Shown here: positions 1 through 8,248 of the stretch, piece after piece | How positions within the stretch are numbered: the stretch's first letter is position 1 | Layout: every line of letters starts with the position of its first letter | Assembly (NCBI GenBank): GCA_047632435.1 | Contig: JBLICU010000010.1 | Coordinates: forward strand, 1-61,141 | Direction: 5' to 3' | Source of the DNA: JAMZMI01 sp047632435 | Lineage (GTDB): Bacteria > Bacteroidota > Bacteroidia > Cytophagales > Cyclobacteriaceae | Length of the DNA: 61,141 nucleotides | Made by a program: the position numbers and the translations under genes | The notes under the pieces: model-generated | Database searches by the model: none | Told to the model about the DNA's origin: nothing | The model's input: only the letters and a program-made list of their open reading frames with translations

Positions 1-293
1 TGATTGTGATGAACTAATCAGGGAAACGACTGGATTATTTGGGAAATACAAACAGCGTCAGCACCTCCTGAAAGCGTAACATCACTAGGGATTGTAACTG
101 AAGAACCCCATTTGTATCATCCAGTAAGAAGTGTTTGACCTCTTATATTTCCTGTAATGAAGAACCCCGCAGCAAGCTGACGGGGGATCATGGTGCAGAT
201 TTTTTATTCGATGCAAGCATCGGGGAATTAAACCCACTAGCGGGATTAAAACTCAAATAATCAGGTGTTAGGCGACCTGCTGCATGGTATGAG
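1..293 (-). pseudogene. Remnant of a DUF3494 ice-binding protein gene, split by a miniature element
   Basis: Read on the minus strand, the bases just below 293 encode a piece resembling 'YHAAGRLTPDYL', and 152-1 encode 'GNIRGQTLLTG', a stop, then 'YKWGSSVTIPSDVTLSGG' and 'ADAVCISQI'. These line up with consecutive stretches of the intact DUF3494 protein at 1250-2647 ('YNDAAGRPTPDFLEL', 'GNIGGMTL', 'YKWTNTVTIPSDVTL', 'ADDVWIFQI'). The two pieces are separated by the 74-bp element at 156-229. A TGA lies just before the YKW segment and the reading frame closes after about 'QSFP'. The 5' part of the gene is absent: the neighbouring lipoprotein gene ends at 296. The rest would lie left of the window. 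The family match is seen directly; whether it was once a functional second ice-binding or adhesion protein is inferred. Confidence 0.75.
156..229 (-). mobile_element. 74-bp IS200-derived miniature (REP/MITE-like) element
   Basis: This stretch carries only the two ends of the IS200-like element at 60354-60896, in opposite orientation. One end forms a hairpin, CCCCG-CAGC-AA-GCTG-A-CGGGG (about 165-185). The other is the palindrome CGATGC-AA-GCATCG (209-222), followed by GGGGAATT. The same two hairpins, with the same AA (TT) loops, bound the transposase copy near the window end. It has no coding capacity and interrupts the DUF3494 remnant, so it is best read as a non-autonomous derivative that was mobilised in trans. 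Confidence 0.8.
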
Positions 294-295
294 GA

Positions 296-826
296 TCAAT
301 GACCCATCTCGCTGATACTTATATTGAGATTTCTGTAGCAATCCTGAACCTCGTCAGCAAGCTCCACAAGTCTGTTATTTTTGCCATTTGCTGTATAATC
401 TTCCATTTTAATAGAAAGCTCTTTGAGCTTTGTTTTCATAGACTGTGCATATATCCGATCAAAATTTACTTCAGCAATTTCATCTAGCTGATGTAAATAA
501 TCGTCATTGTCTTTACTCAAAGAGGTGATTAGTTTGATTCTTTGTTTGGCTGCTTCCATTTTGTAATCGAAGTGTAAGTCGGAGGAATTCTTAGAAGCTT
601 CTGAAGCGATAAGATAACTTTCTTTCAATGTGCTTCTTTTCTGAGCAAGCGCGGACATATCCCCAACCAGTAATATCAAATCATAGGATTCATTTAAAAA
701 TCGGGCGTTATCCAATTCCCAACCTCCAAATCGCTGCTGATTCACATTCATGACTTCATAATAGCTTTTGTTTTGACAACTGGTGATTAAAAGCAATGCA
801 CCAAGAAATAGATAGATATATTTCAT
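296..826 (-). CDS. Hypothetical lipoprotein, 176 aa
   Basis: The N-terminus is a lipoprotein signal (MKYIYLFLGALLLITSC, lipobox ITSC with Cys17), so the mature protein should be anchored in the envelope, facing the periplasm. The rest is charged and helix-rich, with regularly spaced Lys/Glu between residues 55 and 150 and no recognisable catalytic motif; a coiled helical bundle is likely. I do not recognise a named family. The start overlaps the stop of the small gene at 823-1017 in an ATGA arrangement, which indicates one transcript and translational coupling and supports both genes being real. Its 3' end abuts the decayed ice-binding gene. Confidence 0.7.
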   Translation of the reverse strand: MKYIYLFLGALLLITSCQNKSYYEVMNVNQQRFGGWELDNARFLNESYDLILLVGDMSALAQKRSTLKESYLIASEASKNSSDLHFDYKMEAAKQRIKLITSLSKDNDDYLHQLDEIAEVNFDRIYAQSMKTKLKELSIKMEDYTANGKNNRLVELADEVQDCYRNLNISISEMGH

Positions 827-1017
827 AAAACTTTAGATTTAGGACTACCCTTTATGTCTTTTTCGAAAAAGAATAAAGTAGATCGATTTGACTTATGATA
901 AACATGGCAATGGTAAATATTGCCATTGATTTTTTTTATTATGAGACGCTGATTTGGGCGTACTCGATCAACGACTATTTCGCCTTCTTTGAATTTATGT
1001 TTGCTTATTATCAACAT
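823..1017 (-). CDS. Small hypothetical basic protein, 64 aa
   Basis: A short Lys-rich protein starting MLIISKHKFKEGEIVVDR. The segment 'FKEGEIVVDRVRPNQRLII' resembles the beta-strand pattern of small SH3-like proteins in which a conserved 'F..GD.V' turn is followed by two strands (DUF2158-like), but this similarity is only by eye. It has no signal peptide. The stop overlaps the start of the 296-826 lipoprotein gene by four bases, which argues for an operon. Function unknown. Confidence 0.5.
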   Translation of the reverse strand: MLIISKHKFKEGEIVVDRVRPNQRLIIKKINGNIYHCHVYHKSNRSTLFFFEKDIKGSPKSKVL

Positions 1018-1249
1018 GGATTTTTTTTTAGTTTACAATAATCGTGTGCAAGCGCAACACACCATGTCTTACATGAAATAGACAGTGAGGAATACCACTT
1101 CTTCCATATCCAAACAAAGGACAAACTACCAGGAGGTCGACCGAAATTGGGCAGAAGATATTGTTGCTGATATTCATGTTTTGGCGGTAGATATAAAAGC
1201 TACCTAACATGTGGTAGCTTTTATAGACTTAAATGTGTTTATTAACTTT

Positions 1250-2647
1250 TTAATCGACTTTTGTAATGGCATTTGCATCCAGAATAACCGCGGTTTGCGC
1301 AAGTGCCCGTCCATTCATAGAAGCTCCTGTCTGGAAGGTAATGCCTGTCATTGAAAGGATATTTCCTTCAAAGTGCGAAGTTGTTCCTAAGGTGGCCTCT
1401 CCGGCTACTTGCCAGAAAATGTTCTTGGCTTGTGCGCCTCCATTTAATGTAATATTGACTGCTGCACTTTGTGTAAGATCGCCTGCTATTTGAAAGATCC
1501 ACACGTCATCTGCACTACCTGTAAGGGTTACATCTGAAGGTATGGTCACTGTGTTTGTCCATTTGTACAAACCTGCAGATAGTGTCATTCCTCCAATATT
1601 TCCGACTCCTAGTTCCAGAAAGTCAGGTGTTGGTCTACCGGCAGCATCATTGTATGCTGTGATCATATTTTCAACCGCAGTAGTAAGTGTAGCAGGAGTA
1701 GGGTCTGCCATATCTGCAGCATATACATTGCCTGTTACTTGTGATGAAGTAGCATAACCTGTGAAATCAACCAGTGCTAACCCTGTGATGTATGAAGTAG
1801 CAGCTGGACTCAAACCCAAATGGCCAGTGATTGCAGATGTAGAGCTATTATTAATGGCTGTTTTGGCCAAAATAACATAGTTGCTTGCACCACCCAAATC
1901 AATAACAGCTAAAACAGCGGCGGTTCCACCTGTTGTGAAATTCCACGATGTGTTTTCCACTAACGCATTTCCGCCAAGGTCTTTCGCTCCAGTTGTTATA
2001 GTGGCAGTATAGTCAGTGTTAGCATCCAAGTATTCACTTGCAGTAAACGTAGCAGTCATCCCAGCATACGCTACTACTCCTGATTTTGAAGTGATTCCTT
2101 GCTTCACTGTGAAAGTGTTTGCATTAATGGTCGACGGATCCATGGCTTCATTGAATACAATGGATAAAGTCTTGTTCCTGGCTACATTAGATGCATCGCT
2201 AAGTGGCTCAGTTGCATTGATAAATGGAGCTGTGTCATCCGTAAAAATACCTGTAGTAAAGCTTACTACATAGTCTGTTGCTAGATTCACACCATCTGCA
2301 TTGGTTGCATCAACCGAAACTGTACCTGTATACTGGGTGCTAAAGTTTAAATTAGCCGCAGGAGTGAAAAGTGCTATTTTATTAGAATAGGTAACCGATC
2401 CTGTAACAGACGTTGTTCCTTCCTTTAGCGTAACATTGGTTTCATTGATGGTTGAAGCATCCATTTCTTCATTGAAAGTAAATGCGATAGTGGTATTAAT
2501 GGCCACTCCAACAGCATCATTGGCTGGTACACTGGAATCTACTGAGGGTTTTGACGCAGTAATGGGTTCATCATCATTACATCCGATAAAAAACAAAGTG
2601 GGTAGCAACATGATGGCTACCAATACTTTTCTGAAATTCTTATTCAT
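1250..2647 (-). CDS. DUF3494 ice-binding lipoprotein with two Ig-like (SbsA-type) domains
   Basis: A 465-residue cell-surface lipoprotein. A signal with Cys23 (FFIGCNDDEP) is followed by two Big_5/SbsA-type Ig-like domains, about residues 33-130 and 138-240. Each has the family pattern: a 'P..G..V....TI.F.FNE.MD.STIN' strand pair and an ending like 'Y.VSFTTG' or 'WNFTTG'. Residues about 245-465 are a DUF3494 beta-solenoid: 'VIDLGGASNYVILAKTAI', 'GHLGLSPAA', 'YNDAAGRP', 'GLYKWTNTVTIPSDVTL', 'VWIFQIAGDL', 'NIFWQVAGEATLGT'. DUF3494 proteins bind ice and inhibit recrystallisation or help cells attach to ice; some members act as general adhesins. A decayed paralogue lies at the left edge of the window. 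The Ig domains probably hold the ice-binding domain away from the outer membrane. Confidence 0.93.
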   Translation of the reverse strand: MNKNFRKVLVAIMLLPTLFFIGCNDDEPITASKPSVDSSVPANDAVGVAINTTIAFTFNEEMDASTINETNVTLKEGTTSVTGSVTYSNKIALFTPAANLNFSTQYTGTVSVDATNADGVNLATDYVVSFTTGIFTDDTAPFINATEPLSDASNVARNKTLSIVFNEAMDPSTINANTFTVKQGITSKSGVVAYAGMTATFTASEYLDANTDYTATITTGAKDLGGNALVENTSWNFTTGGTAAVLAVIDLGGASNYVILAKTAINNSSTSAITGHLGLSPAATSYITGLALVDFTGYATSSQVTGNVYAADMADPTPATLTTAVENMITAYNDAAGRPTPDFLELGVGNIGGMTLSAGLYKWTNTVTIPSDVTLTGSADDVWIFQIAGDLTQSAAVNITLNGGAQAKNIFWQVAGEATLGTTSHFEGNILSMTGITFQTGASMNGRALAQTAVILDANAITKVD

Positions 2648-2875
2648 AACATGATTGTTTTATATAATGCCTGATTGACATTAAGTAGCAAAGGTCAGTC
2701 CTTTGGGAACCGCAAGTATTACACACTTGTGAGCAAGGGTTGCATATATTACTGATTCAATAAAAAATAGGATAATATCATTATAATAATATAACGTATT
2801 GAAGTTAGATGGGCTGAATAGAGAGGCGTAAATACTCAACTTTAAGGAGAAGTATTTATGTCTTTTTCCGATAGA

Positions 2876-3193
2876 TTAACAGGTAGATATAAGTGTTTTA
2901 TAGAGAATGATGAGCAGTAATAGAATGATGATGACCGAACCAAACGATAGGTAAACTCAATTGCTGCGAAGCGTTTTACGAATGGGTTTCACTTCTTTTC
3001 TTAGTGCTTTCTTTTCCATTGAACTAAAGTCAGACTTATCCATTTTCTTGATTTCATATAGTCTTAAGAGACGGGCGTTAGGTTCTCTTGCCGCAATGGG
3101 AGTAGCGCTCTATGGTATTCTCTTTTTAGTTTCATTTATAGCATAACTTAAAATTGAGAGAATGAATACTATCAGTATTGTAAGAATGTTTTT
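2876..3193 (-). pseudogene. Decayed gene for a small Bacteroidota membrane protein
   Basis: One minus-strand frame reads as a small secreted/membrane protein broken by two stops. It starts with a signal-like 'KNILTILIVFILSILSYA' (from about 3193), then 'INETKKRIP' and TAG (3112-3110). Next comes 'LLRLYEIKKMDKSDFSSMEK', then 'KALRKEVKPIRKTLRSN' and TGA (2959-2957). It ends with a hydrophobic tail 'VYLSFGSVIIILLLLIILYK' and TAA (2878-2876). This matches the layout of a common Bacteroidota protein of about 90-100 aa: signal peptide, 'R..EIK.MD.SEF...KK.LRKEVK.I' helix, then 'VYLSVGAIIIILLLLI' anchor. No ATG remains at the expected start. The family is known to me only by its shape; its function is unknown. 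Confidence 0.65.
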
Positions 3194-3278
3194 TGCCGAT
3201 AATTTTTTCAGTCGTGTAATTTCTTATGATTTTGAAATAGTATTCAAAGTTTCGAAGGGATACATCAGCTACTTCTCA

Positions 3279-3719
3279 CTACACCCTGTCCATATACCAT
3301 TTCAACTCCGTTTGAATTTTATGGAGTTTTAATATTAAATCAATGATTTTTTGGATGCGCATAAAGGCCGTTTCATTCTTAACAACATAGTCAAAGGCTT
3401 TGTGATGCATACAATTCACAGCCACTTCTATACGGTCTTGTGACGATAATATGACGACTGGAATGTTTGGATTGATCACTTTGATCTTATCTAAGGTTTC
3501 CAGTCCATTGATAGCTGTTTTATCGATCGCATTGAGGTGGTAATCCAATATGATGATGTCAGGATTTAATGCAATATTTTGCAGACAAAGCTCGCCAGTG
3601 GCAAATGTCTCAACAGTATATTCCCCAATCTCCAGAAAATCAATTTCCATTGATTTCAAGTACAGGGCGTCATCATCCACTAAAAATAATTTTATTTTCT
3701 GATCAGTTTTCATGAGCAA
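3279..3719 (-). CDS. Stand-alone response regulator (receiver domain)
   Basis: A 146-residue single-domain receiver. The acidic pocket is 'LFLVDDD' (Asp15-17), the phosphoacceptor is Asp59 in 'IIILDYHLN', the conserved Ser/Thr region is 'VVILSSQD', and the Lys is 'YVVKNE' (Lys114). There is no output domain, so it acts by protein-protein contact or as a phosphate relay. It overlaps the 3' end of the hybrid kinase at 3703-6618 by 17 bp, which makes the kinase its probable partner: the Hpt domain of the kinase would hand phosphate to this receiver. Confidence 0.92.
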   Translation of the reverse strand: MLMKTDQKIKLFLVDDDALYLKSMEIDFLEIGEYTVETFATGELCLQNIALNPDIIILDYHLNAIDKTAINGLETLDKIKVINPNIPVVILSSQDRIEVAVNCMHHKAFDYVVKNETAFMRIQKIIDLILKLHKIQTELKWYMDRV

Positions 3720-6618
3720 TCATTTCTAATTTGTTCAATTCTTCTTTCAATTCTCTACAGGCCTGTGTGCAGACATTATCAAGCTGCCATACCAGATCTG
3801 GAATTTCTTCAGATTGTTGTTGGGCATGCGCATATTCCTGTATCACCCGCGCTTTGTTTTCAAAATCCAAATCAATGCCCATGATCGAAAACGAAGGGAT
3901 TATTTTATGAACAGCCGAATACAGGGTTTCCCAATCCTCATCCTTATAGCTTTTGTTCATTACTTTGACTAGTGGTGGTGTTTGTTCCAGATAAAGGGAA
4001 ATCATTTCTATCATCAGTTTTGGATTTGACTTGGTGCGCTTGTTCAAATACTCCAGATCAATACAACTTTCCTCGGTGTTCAAGCCTTCGGGATCTGTAT
4101 ATGGTTTTTTAGGTTTCTTAACCAGATTCATAATTTTCGTGTACAGTAATCGTTCATCTACAGGCTTGGCGATGTAGTCATTCATACCTACAGCTTTGCA
4201 TTTGGCAAGATCTACAGTAGTTACATCGGCGGTTAGTGCTATGATGGGAATGTTGGAATGCATGGTTTTTCGAATGTATTCCGTGGCAGCAAAACCATTC
4301 ATTATCGGCATTTGTAAATCCATCAGTATAATATCGTATTCCATTGTTTGAATTTTTTCCACCGCAATTTTACCATTTTCAGCAATGTCTCTTTCAAATC
4401 CAAAATCATCCAAAAGTGTCTTCATCAGCAATTGATTGATCGGAATATCTTCGACGACCAAGACTCTAATATGCTTAAGTTGAGCATCCAATTCGACAAC
4501 TTCGGAATCCGAAATGGCATCCTCATTGGTTTTTAAGAAAGTAAGCACAGCACTAAAAGTAGTACCTACTCCCAGCGTGCTGGTCACTTCTATGCTACCG
4601 CCTTGTGGCTCGATCAATTGCTTGACGATGGCCAGTCCAAGGCCTGTGCCGCCGTATAACCTGGAGGTGCCACTGGTCGCTTGCTGAAAATCGTCAAAAA
4701 TATTATTCAATTTATCCTTGTCTATCCCTATGCCAGTATCTTTTATATTAAACTGAATCGTAACTTTTTCATCATCTTCACTCAACATAAGAACACTTAC
4801 AGTGATGGTGCCAGTTGTCGTAAATTTTACTGCATTGCTTACCAAGTTCATGATGATCTGATGCAATCGAACTGAGTCGCCCAGCAGTACTTCAGGAATG
4901 CGTTCATCGTACTCCTTCACCAACGTCAAATTCCGTTCATGGATTTTGACTTCAAACAAATGAAGCATCACTGATATGGACGACCTTAATTTGAAAGGAG
5001 TTTGTTCAAAAACCATCTTTCCTGAATCTACTTTGGCCAAATCAAGAATATCATTGATCAGCACAATCAATGTGTCCCCACTCATTTTTATAGCAGTTAA
5101 ATATTCTTTTTGCTTAGCTGTAAGGTCAGTTTTTAACACAACTTTGGTAAATCCAATGATGGCATTCATCGGTGTGCGTATCTCGTGGCTCATGTTGGAC
5201 AAAAACTGTTGCTTAGCTTTCACTGCGTTTTCTGCAATAAGCGCAGCATGTTCGGCTTTTATTTGAGCATCCTTAGCAATTTTAGTGGCCAATTCTGCCG
5301 CATTTTTTGCTTCTAATAGTTCAGTTGCAATTCTTTTCTGATCAGTGACATCTCTAGCGACAATCACTACCCCCAAAACATGGTCGTTATCATCCGTATA
5401 AACCGAGCCATTGAACAAAACGTCCGTTAGCTTTCCATCTTTATGTTTGACCGTCAAAGGAGAATCGGTAACAGACCCTTTGGCAAACACTTGCTGATAC
5501 ACTTGTCGCGCTTTTTGTGGCTCGGTGAAGTAGTCAAAAAAGTCGGTTCCTTCCAGTTTTTCACGTGCCAAACCAGTTACGTTGACGGTGGCCTGATTCA
5601 TGTCTGTGATTTTTCCTTCTATACTGATCGTCACCAAAGGATCAAGGCTTGCTTCAATTAAGCTGAGTGAATATTTTGAGAGTAATTTTTGCGCTGTAAC
5701 ATCTCTCGCTGCTGCGAAAACACCCAATACATTTCCTTTGTCATCTTTATATACAGAAGCATTATATAATACATCGGTCAACTTCCCATTTGCCCCTTTT
5801 ATCGTTAGCGGATAATCTGCAACAAACCCTTTTTCAAAAAATTGCTTGTAACCTTTTTTTGCTTTTTGTGGATCTGTAAAATAATTTGAGAAGTTGGTGC
5901 CTATGAGTTTTTCCCGGTTAATACCTGTTACTTTTATTGATGCTTCATTCACATCTAGTATTTTTCCTTCTATAGAGATAGTAACAAACGGGTCTAAACT
6001 TGCCTCAATTAAACTTCGGGAATATTGCGCAACTAATTTTTCAGAAAAACTGAGCGCTTCAAGTTCTTTAGTTGCAATTTCCTGTTTTTCCTTTTCTTTG
6101 TTTTGGAAGACAAGTTCCTTATTGGCAATGCCTAATTCTGTTGCACGTTTTTCTTTTTCTTCGTTTTGGAATAATAATTCTTCATTAGCGATCACTAACT
6201 CTGCCGCGCGTTTTTCTTTTTCTTCATTTTGAAGAGCAAGTTTTTTGTTGGCATTTCGCAGTTCAACAAACCATTTTTGATCTGTGACTTCATGCGCAAT
6301 GGCAACAACACCCAACACCTTGTCGTCCGAATCCTTGTAGACAGATGAATTATATAATACATCAGTCAAACGTTTATTCTTATGTTTTAGGGTCAATCGA
6401 TAATCGGACAAAAAACCAATATTGAGGGCACATTGATAGACTTCCTCAGCAATTTTCGAGTCTGTGAAGTACTTAGAGAAGGGAGTATTTAACAATTGCT
6501 TGCGAGAATATCCTGTAACCTTGATCATTGCATTATTCAAGTCAGTAATCTGCCCACTTGTGTTGATCACGACCAATGGATCCAAACTGGCCTCAATTAA
6601 GCTTCTGTTATAAAACAT
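3703..6618 (-). CDS. Hybrid sensor histidine kinase: PAS x3, HisKA, HATPase, REC, Hpt
   Basis: A 971-residue cytoplasmic sensor kinase without membrane segments. Three PAS domains (about 3-115, 198-312, 317-430) all begin with the near-identical 'SLIEASLDP'. PAS1 and PAS2 are joined by a coiled coil (about 116-190) made of near-repeats of 'ANEELLFQNEEKEKRA'. HisKA has His478 in 'MSHEIRTPMNAIIGF'. The ATPase has the N box around 591-595 (NLVSNAVKF), 'DTGIGI' and 'GGTGLGL'. The receiver (about 716-830) has Asp767 in 'LMDLQMP' and Lys818. The Hpt (about 850-950) has His904 in 'AVHKIIPSFSIMG'. This is a complete internal phosphorelay. It lies between an AraC-type regulator and a receiver protein in one operon. 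The signal is unknown; soluble PAS domains suggest an intracellular cue. Confidence 0.95.
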   Translation of the reverse strand: MFYNRSLIEASLDPLVVINTSGQITDLNNAMIKVTGYSRKQLLNTPFSKYFTDSKIAEEVYQCALNIGFLSDYRLTLKHKNKRLTDVLYNSSVYKDSDDKVLGVVAIAHEVTDQKWFVELRNANKKLALQNEEKEKRAAELVIANEELLFQNEEKEKRATELGIANKELVFQNKEKEKQEIATKELEALSFSEKLVAQYSRSLIEASLDPFVTISIEGKILDVNEASIKVTGINREKLIGTNFSNYFTDPQKAKKGYKQFFEKGFVADYPLTIKGANGKLTDVLYNASVYKDDKGNVLGVFAAARDVTAQKLLSKYSLSLIEASLDPLVTISIEGKITDMNQATVNVTGLAREKLEGTDFFDYFTEPQKARQVYQQVFAKGSVTDSPLTVKHKDGKLTDVLFNGSVYTDDNDHVLGVVIVARDVTDQKRIATELLEAKNAAELATKIAKDAQIKAEHAALIAENAVKAKQQFLSNMSHEIRTPMNAIIGFTKVVLKTDLTAKQKEYLTAIKMSGDTLIVLINDILDLAKVDSGKMVFEQTPFKLRSSISVMLHLFEVKIHERNLTLVKEYDERIPEVLLGDSVRLHQIIMNLVSNAVKFTTTGTITVSVLMLSEDDEKVTIQFNIKDTGIGIDKDKLNNIFDDFQQATSGTSRLYGGTGLGLAIVKQLIEPQGGSIEVTSTLGVGTTFSAVLTFLKTNEDAISDSEVVELDAQLKHIRVLVVEDIPINQLLMKTLLDDFGFERDIAENGKIAVEKIQTMEYDIILMDLQMPIMNGFAATEYIRKTMHSNIPIIALTADVTTVDLAKCKAVGMNDYIAKPVDERLLYTKIMNLVKKPKKPYTDPEGLNTEESCIDLEYLNKRTKSNPKLMIEMISLYLEQTPPLVKVMNKSYKDEDWETLYSAVHKIIPSFSIMGIDLDFENKARVIQEYAHAQQQSEEIPDLVWQLDNVCTQACRELKEELNKLEMIAHEN

Positions 6619-6636
6619 CTTGATCTTTTGTAGTTT

Positions 6637-7242
6637 TCATTTCTCGTTATTCTCTTTTTTTGGTATTGAGTCATTTGAATTTCCTATCTCTTCAATCGGG
6701 CTTCTTCGCTTATCCTTTAATTGTTTAAAATGAGAAGGGGTAAGTCCAGTAATCTTTTTGAATTGATTGGATAAATGGGCTACACTGCTGTAATTCATTT
6801 TCCAAGCGATCTCCGAAATACTCAATTCATCGTAAATAATCAATTCCTTGATTCGCTCTATTTTATGAATAATGATGAACTGCTGAATGGTGATGCCTTT
6901 TACTTCAGAAAAAATATTGGACAAATACGTGTAATCATAATCCAATTTTTCACTGATATATTCTGAATAATTGACCTTAGGGACTTCAATAGAATGATGA
7001 ATCATTTCGGTGATGAGGTTCTTGATTTTTTCTATGAGAATGGCCTTTTTATCCTCCATTAATTCCAAACCAATCTCCTGCAATGCCACTTTTAGGTTCG
7101 TTTCTTGCTCAGTCGAAAGATCCTCCATAACCTCTACTTCACCCAGATCCACTACAATAAAGTGCAATCCTAAATTATTCAAAACATCTTTAACTGCCAT
7201 TTTGCAGCGTACACTGACCATGTATTTGATGTATATTTTCAA
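6637..7242 (-). CDS. AraC-family transcriptional regulator with short N-terminal domain
   Basis: A 201-residue regulator. Residues 1-60 form a small alpha/beta domain ('IKYMVSVRCKMAVKDVL', 'HFIVVDLGEVEV') of the type found in Bacteroidota HTH proteins whose relatives carry an MVCxRC motif like an HMA metal-binding loop. Here the first Cys is Ser and only one Cys remains. Residues about 95-180 are the AraC double helix-turn-helix: 'LSISEIAWKMNYSSVAHLS', then 'FKKITGLTPSHFK'. It is 18 bp upstream of the hybrid kinase and surely co-transcribed. In this organisation it may respond to the kinase or regulate the operon itself; that is inference. Confidence 0.88.
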   Translation of the reverse strand: MKIYIKYMVSVRCKMAVKDVLNNLGLHFIVVDLGEVEVMEDLSTEQETNLKVALQEIGLELMEDKKAILIEKIKNLITEMIHHSIEVPKVNYSEYISEKLDYDYTYLSNIFSEVKGITIQQFIIIHKIERIKELIIYDELSISEIAWKMNYSSVAHLSNQFKKITGLTPSHFKQLKDKRRSPIEEIGNSNDSIPKKENNEK

Positions 7243-7575
7243 TTTTCTCCTTCGTTAAGCAAGTAAAAATCAAAGTAACAGCTAATTGTGTCTAACAAGT
7301 TACACGATACCTCTTGATACTTACATAAATCACAGTTTATCGGCGTGGTGTTGGTACGCCAGCAAGCAACCATAACTATGTCGCACTAGGCAGTAAACTA
7401 GAATAGACAGCATCAGATAATAGATAAACGTCTATCTCCAATTGCCCATTTGTCCAGAGAAGTGGGATAGATGTAATTCATTTTCGGGTTTGTGTAACAC
7501 CGCAAAGGATTATAATTTGGAACTTTATATTCAATCTTTTTATAAAGATGTTGTTTTCACTCAGACCAGAAGCTT
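7243..7575. other. 333-bp intergenic region, divergent promoters expected
   Basis: This gap lies between the minus-strand signalling operon and the plus-strand SHOCT gene, so it should hold both promoters. I see no ORF worth reporting, no RNA gene and no clear -33/-7 pair. The segment around 7470-7530 is AT-rich and could be the promoter of the downstream gene, but no exact TAnnTTTG is present there. Confidence 0.4.
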
Positions 7576-7830
7576 ATGTATAGGTATGAAGGTTATCATT
7601 TTCGGGGAATGCACTTATTTTGGCGGTTTATAGGGATGCTGCTACTTTTCTGGATTTTTGCAATTCCATATAGAATTTCAGGTCAGCGAATGGGGCATGA
7701 GACTGCACTTGACATTCTCAAAAAGAGAATGGCCTTCGGCAAGATTATAAATCAGGAGTATTTGAAAAAAAGAAACTCATTATCTATGAATAATAATTTT
7801 TACAACTATGAAAACGATTTTACTCATTGA
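7576..7830 (+). CDS. SHOCT-domain small membrane protein, 84 aa
   Basis: An N-terminal membrane segment (residues about 13-35, 'FWRFIGMLLLFWIFAIPY') is followed by 'RISGQR' and a C-terminal SHOCT motif, 'ALDILKKRMAFGKIINQEYL'. The SHOCT consensus is L-x-x-R-y-A-x-G-e-I-s-x-e-E-y, so the match is good. Bacteroidota proteins of this exact layout are common beside metal-handling genes; their role is unknown. The last 15 residues (SMNNNFYNYENDFTH) look unlike the family and overlap the start of the response regulator at 7808 by 23 bp, suggesting the original stop was lost. The following receiver gene, ZIP remnant and VIT transporter run in the same direction. Confidence 0.65.
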   Translation: MYRYEGYHFRGMHLFWRFIGMLLLFWIFAIPYRISGQRMGHETALDILKKRMAFGKIINQEYLKKRNSLSMNNNFYNYENDFTH

Positions 7831-8248
7831 AGACAATCTAGATATTCTTGATAACCTGACTGAATATTTCGAACTGGAAGGGTTTAAAATTCATTTTTCT
7901 AATAATGGAAAAGAGGGTGTTGAAATGGCCAGAGAATTTGTTCCTGACTTAATAATATGTGACGTTTTAATGAATGAAATGGATGGGCAGGAAGTATTGC
8001 GATCGCTTTTGACCAATTCCAAAACTTTTGATATACCATTTATTTTTAGTACCTCAAATTCTGAAAAAGTGGATAGAACAGAGGCACTCGCACTTGGTGC
8101 TGATGATTATATTATTAAACCTTTCGAGCTTGAAGCGCTACTGCTAATGTCTAAGAAATGGATAGAGTCAGGAAGTGATCGATCCAGAGAATCAAAAAAA
8201 ACAACTAATTCAAACATGGATTTGAAAACCTACCTATTTATTAAGTGA
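7808..8248 (+). CDS. Response regulator, receiver domain only
   Basis: A 146-residue receiver protein: acidic pocket 'LLIEDN' (Glu8, Asp9), phosphoacceptor Asp52 in 'LIICDVLMNEMDG', Ser81 in 'FIFSTSN' at the usual Thr/Ser position, and Lys104 in 'YIIKPF'. About 25 residues of low-complexity tail (SGSDRSRESKKTTNSNMD) follow without a DNA-binding domain. Relatives in this phylum often continue into an HTH or coiled-coil output; the abrupt end next to the ruined ZIP gene may mean the C-terminus has been lost. No kinase is adjacent on this strand. Confidence 0.85.
   Translation: MKTILLIEDNLDILDNLTEYFELEGFKIHFSNNGKEGVEMAREFVPDLIICDVLMNEMDGQEVLRSLLTNSKTFDIPFIFSTSNSEKVDRTEALALGADDYIIKPFELEALLLMSKKWIESGSDRSRESKKTTNSNMDLKTYLFIK

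Noticed and set aside
1028..1210. 60-codon minus-strand ORF
   Set aside because: No signal peptide or family motif, and poor composition; it lies between two well-supported genes as non-coding sequence.
2957..2959. TGA recoding (selenocysteine) in the small membrane-protein gene
   Set aside because: A second stop upstream and the lack of ATG make decay more likely; no SECIS-like hairpin follows.
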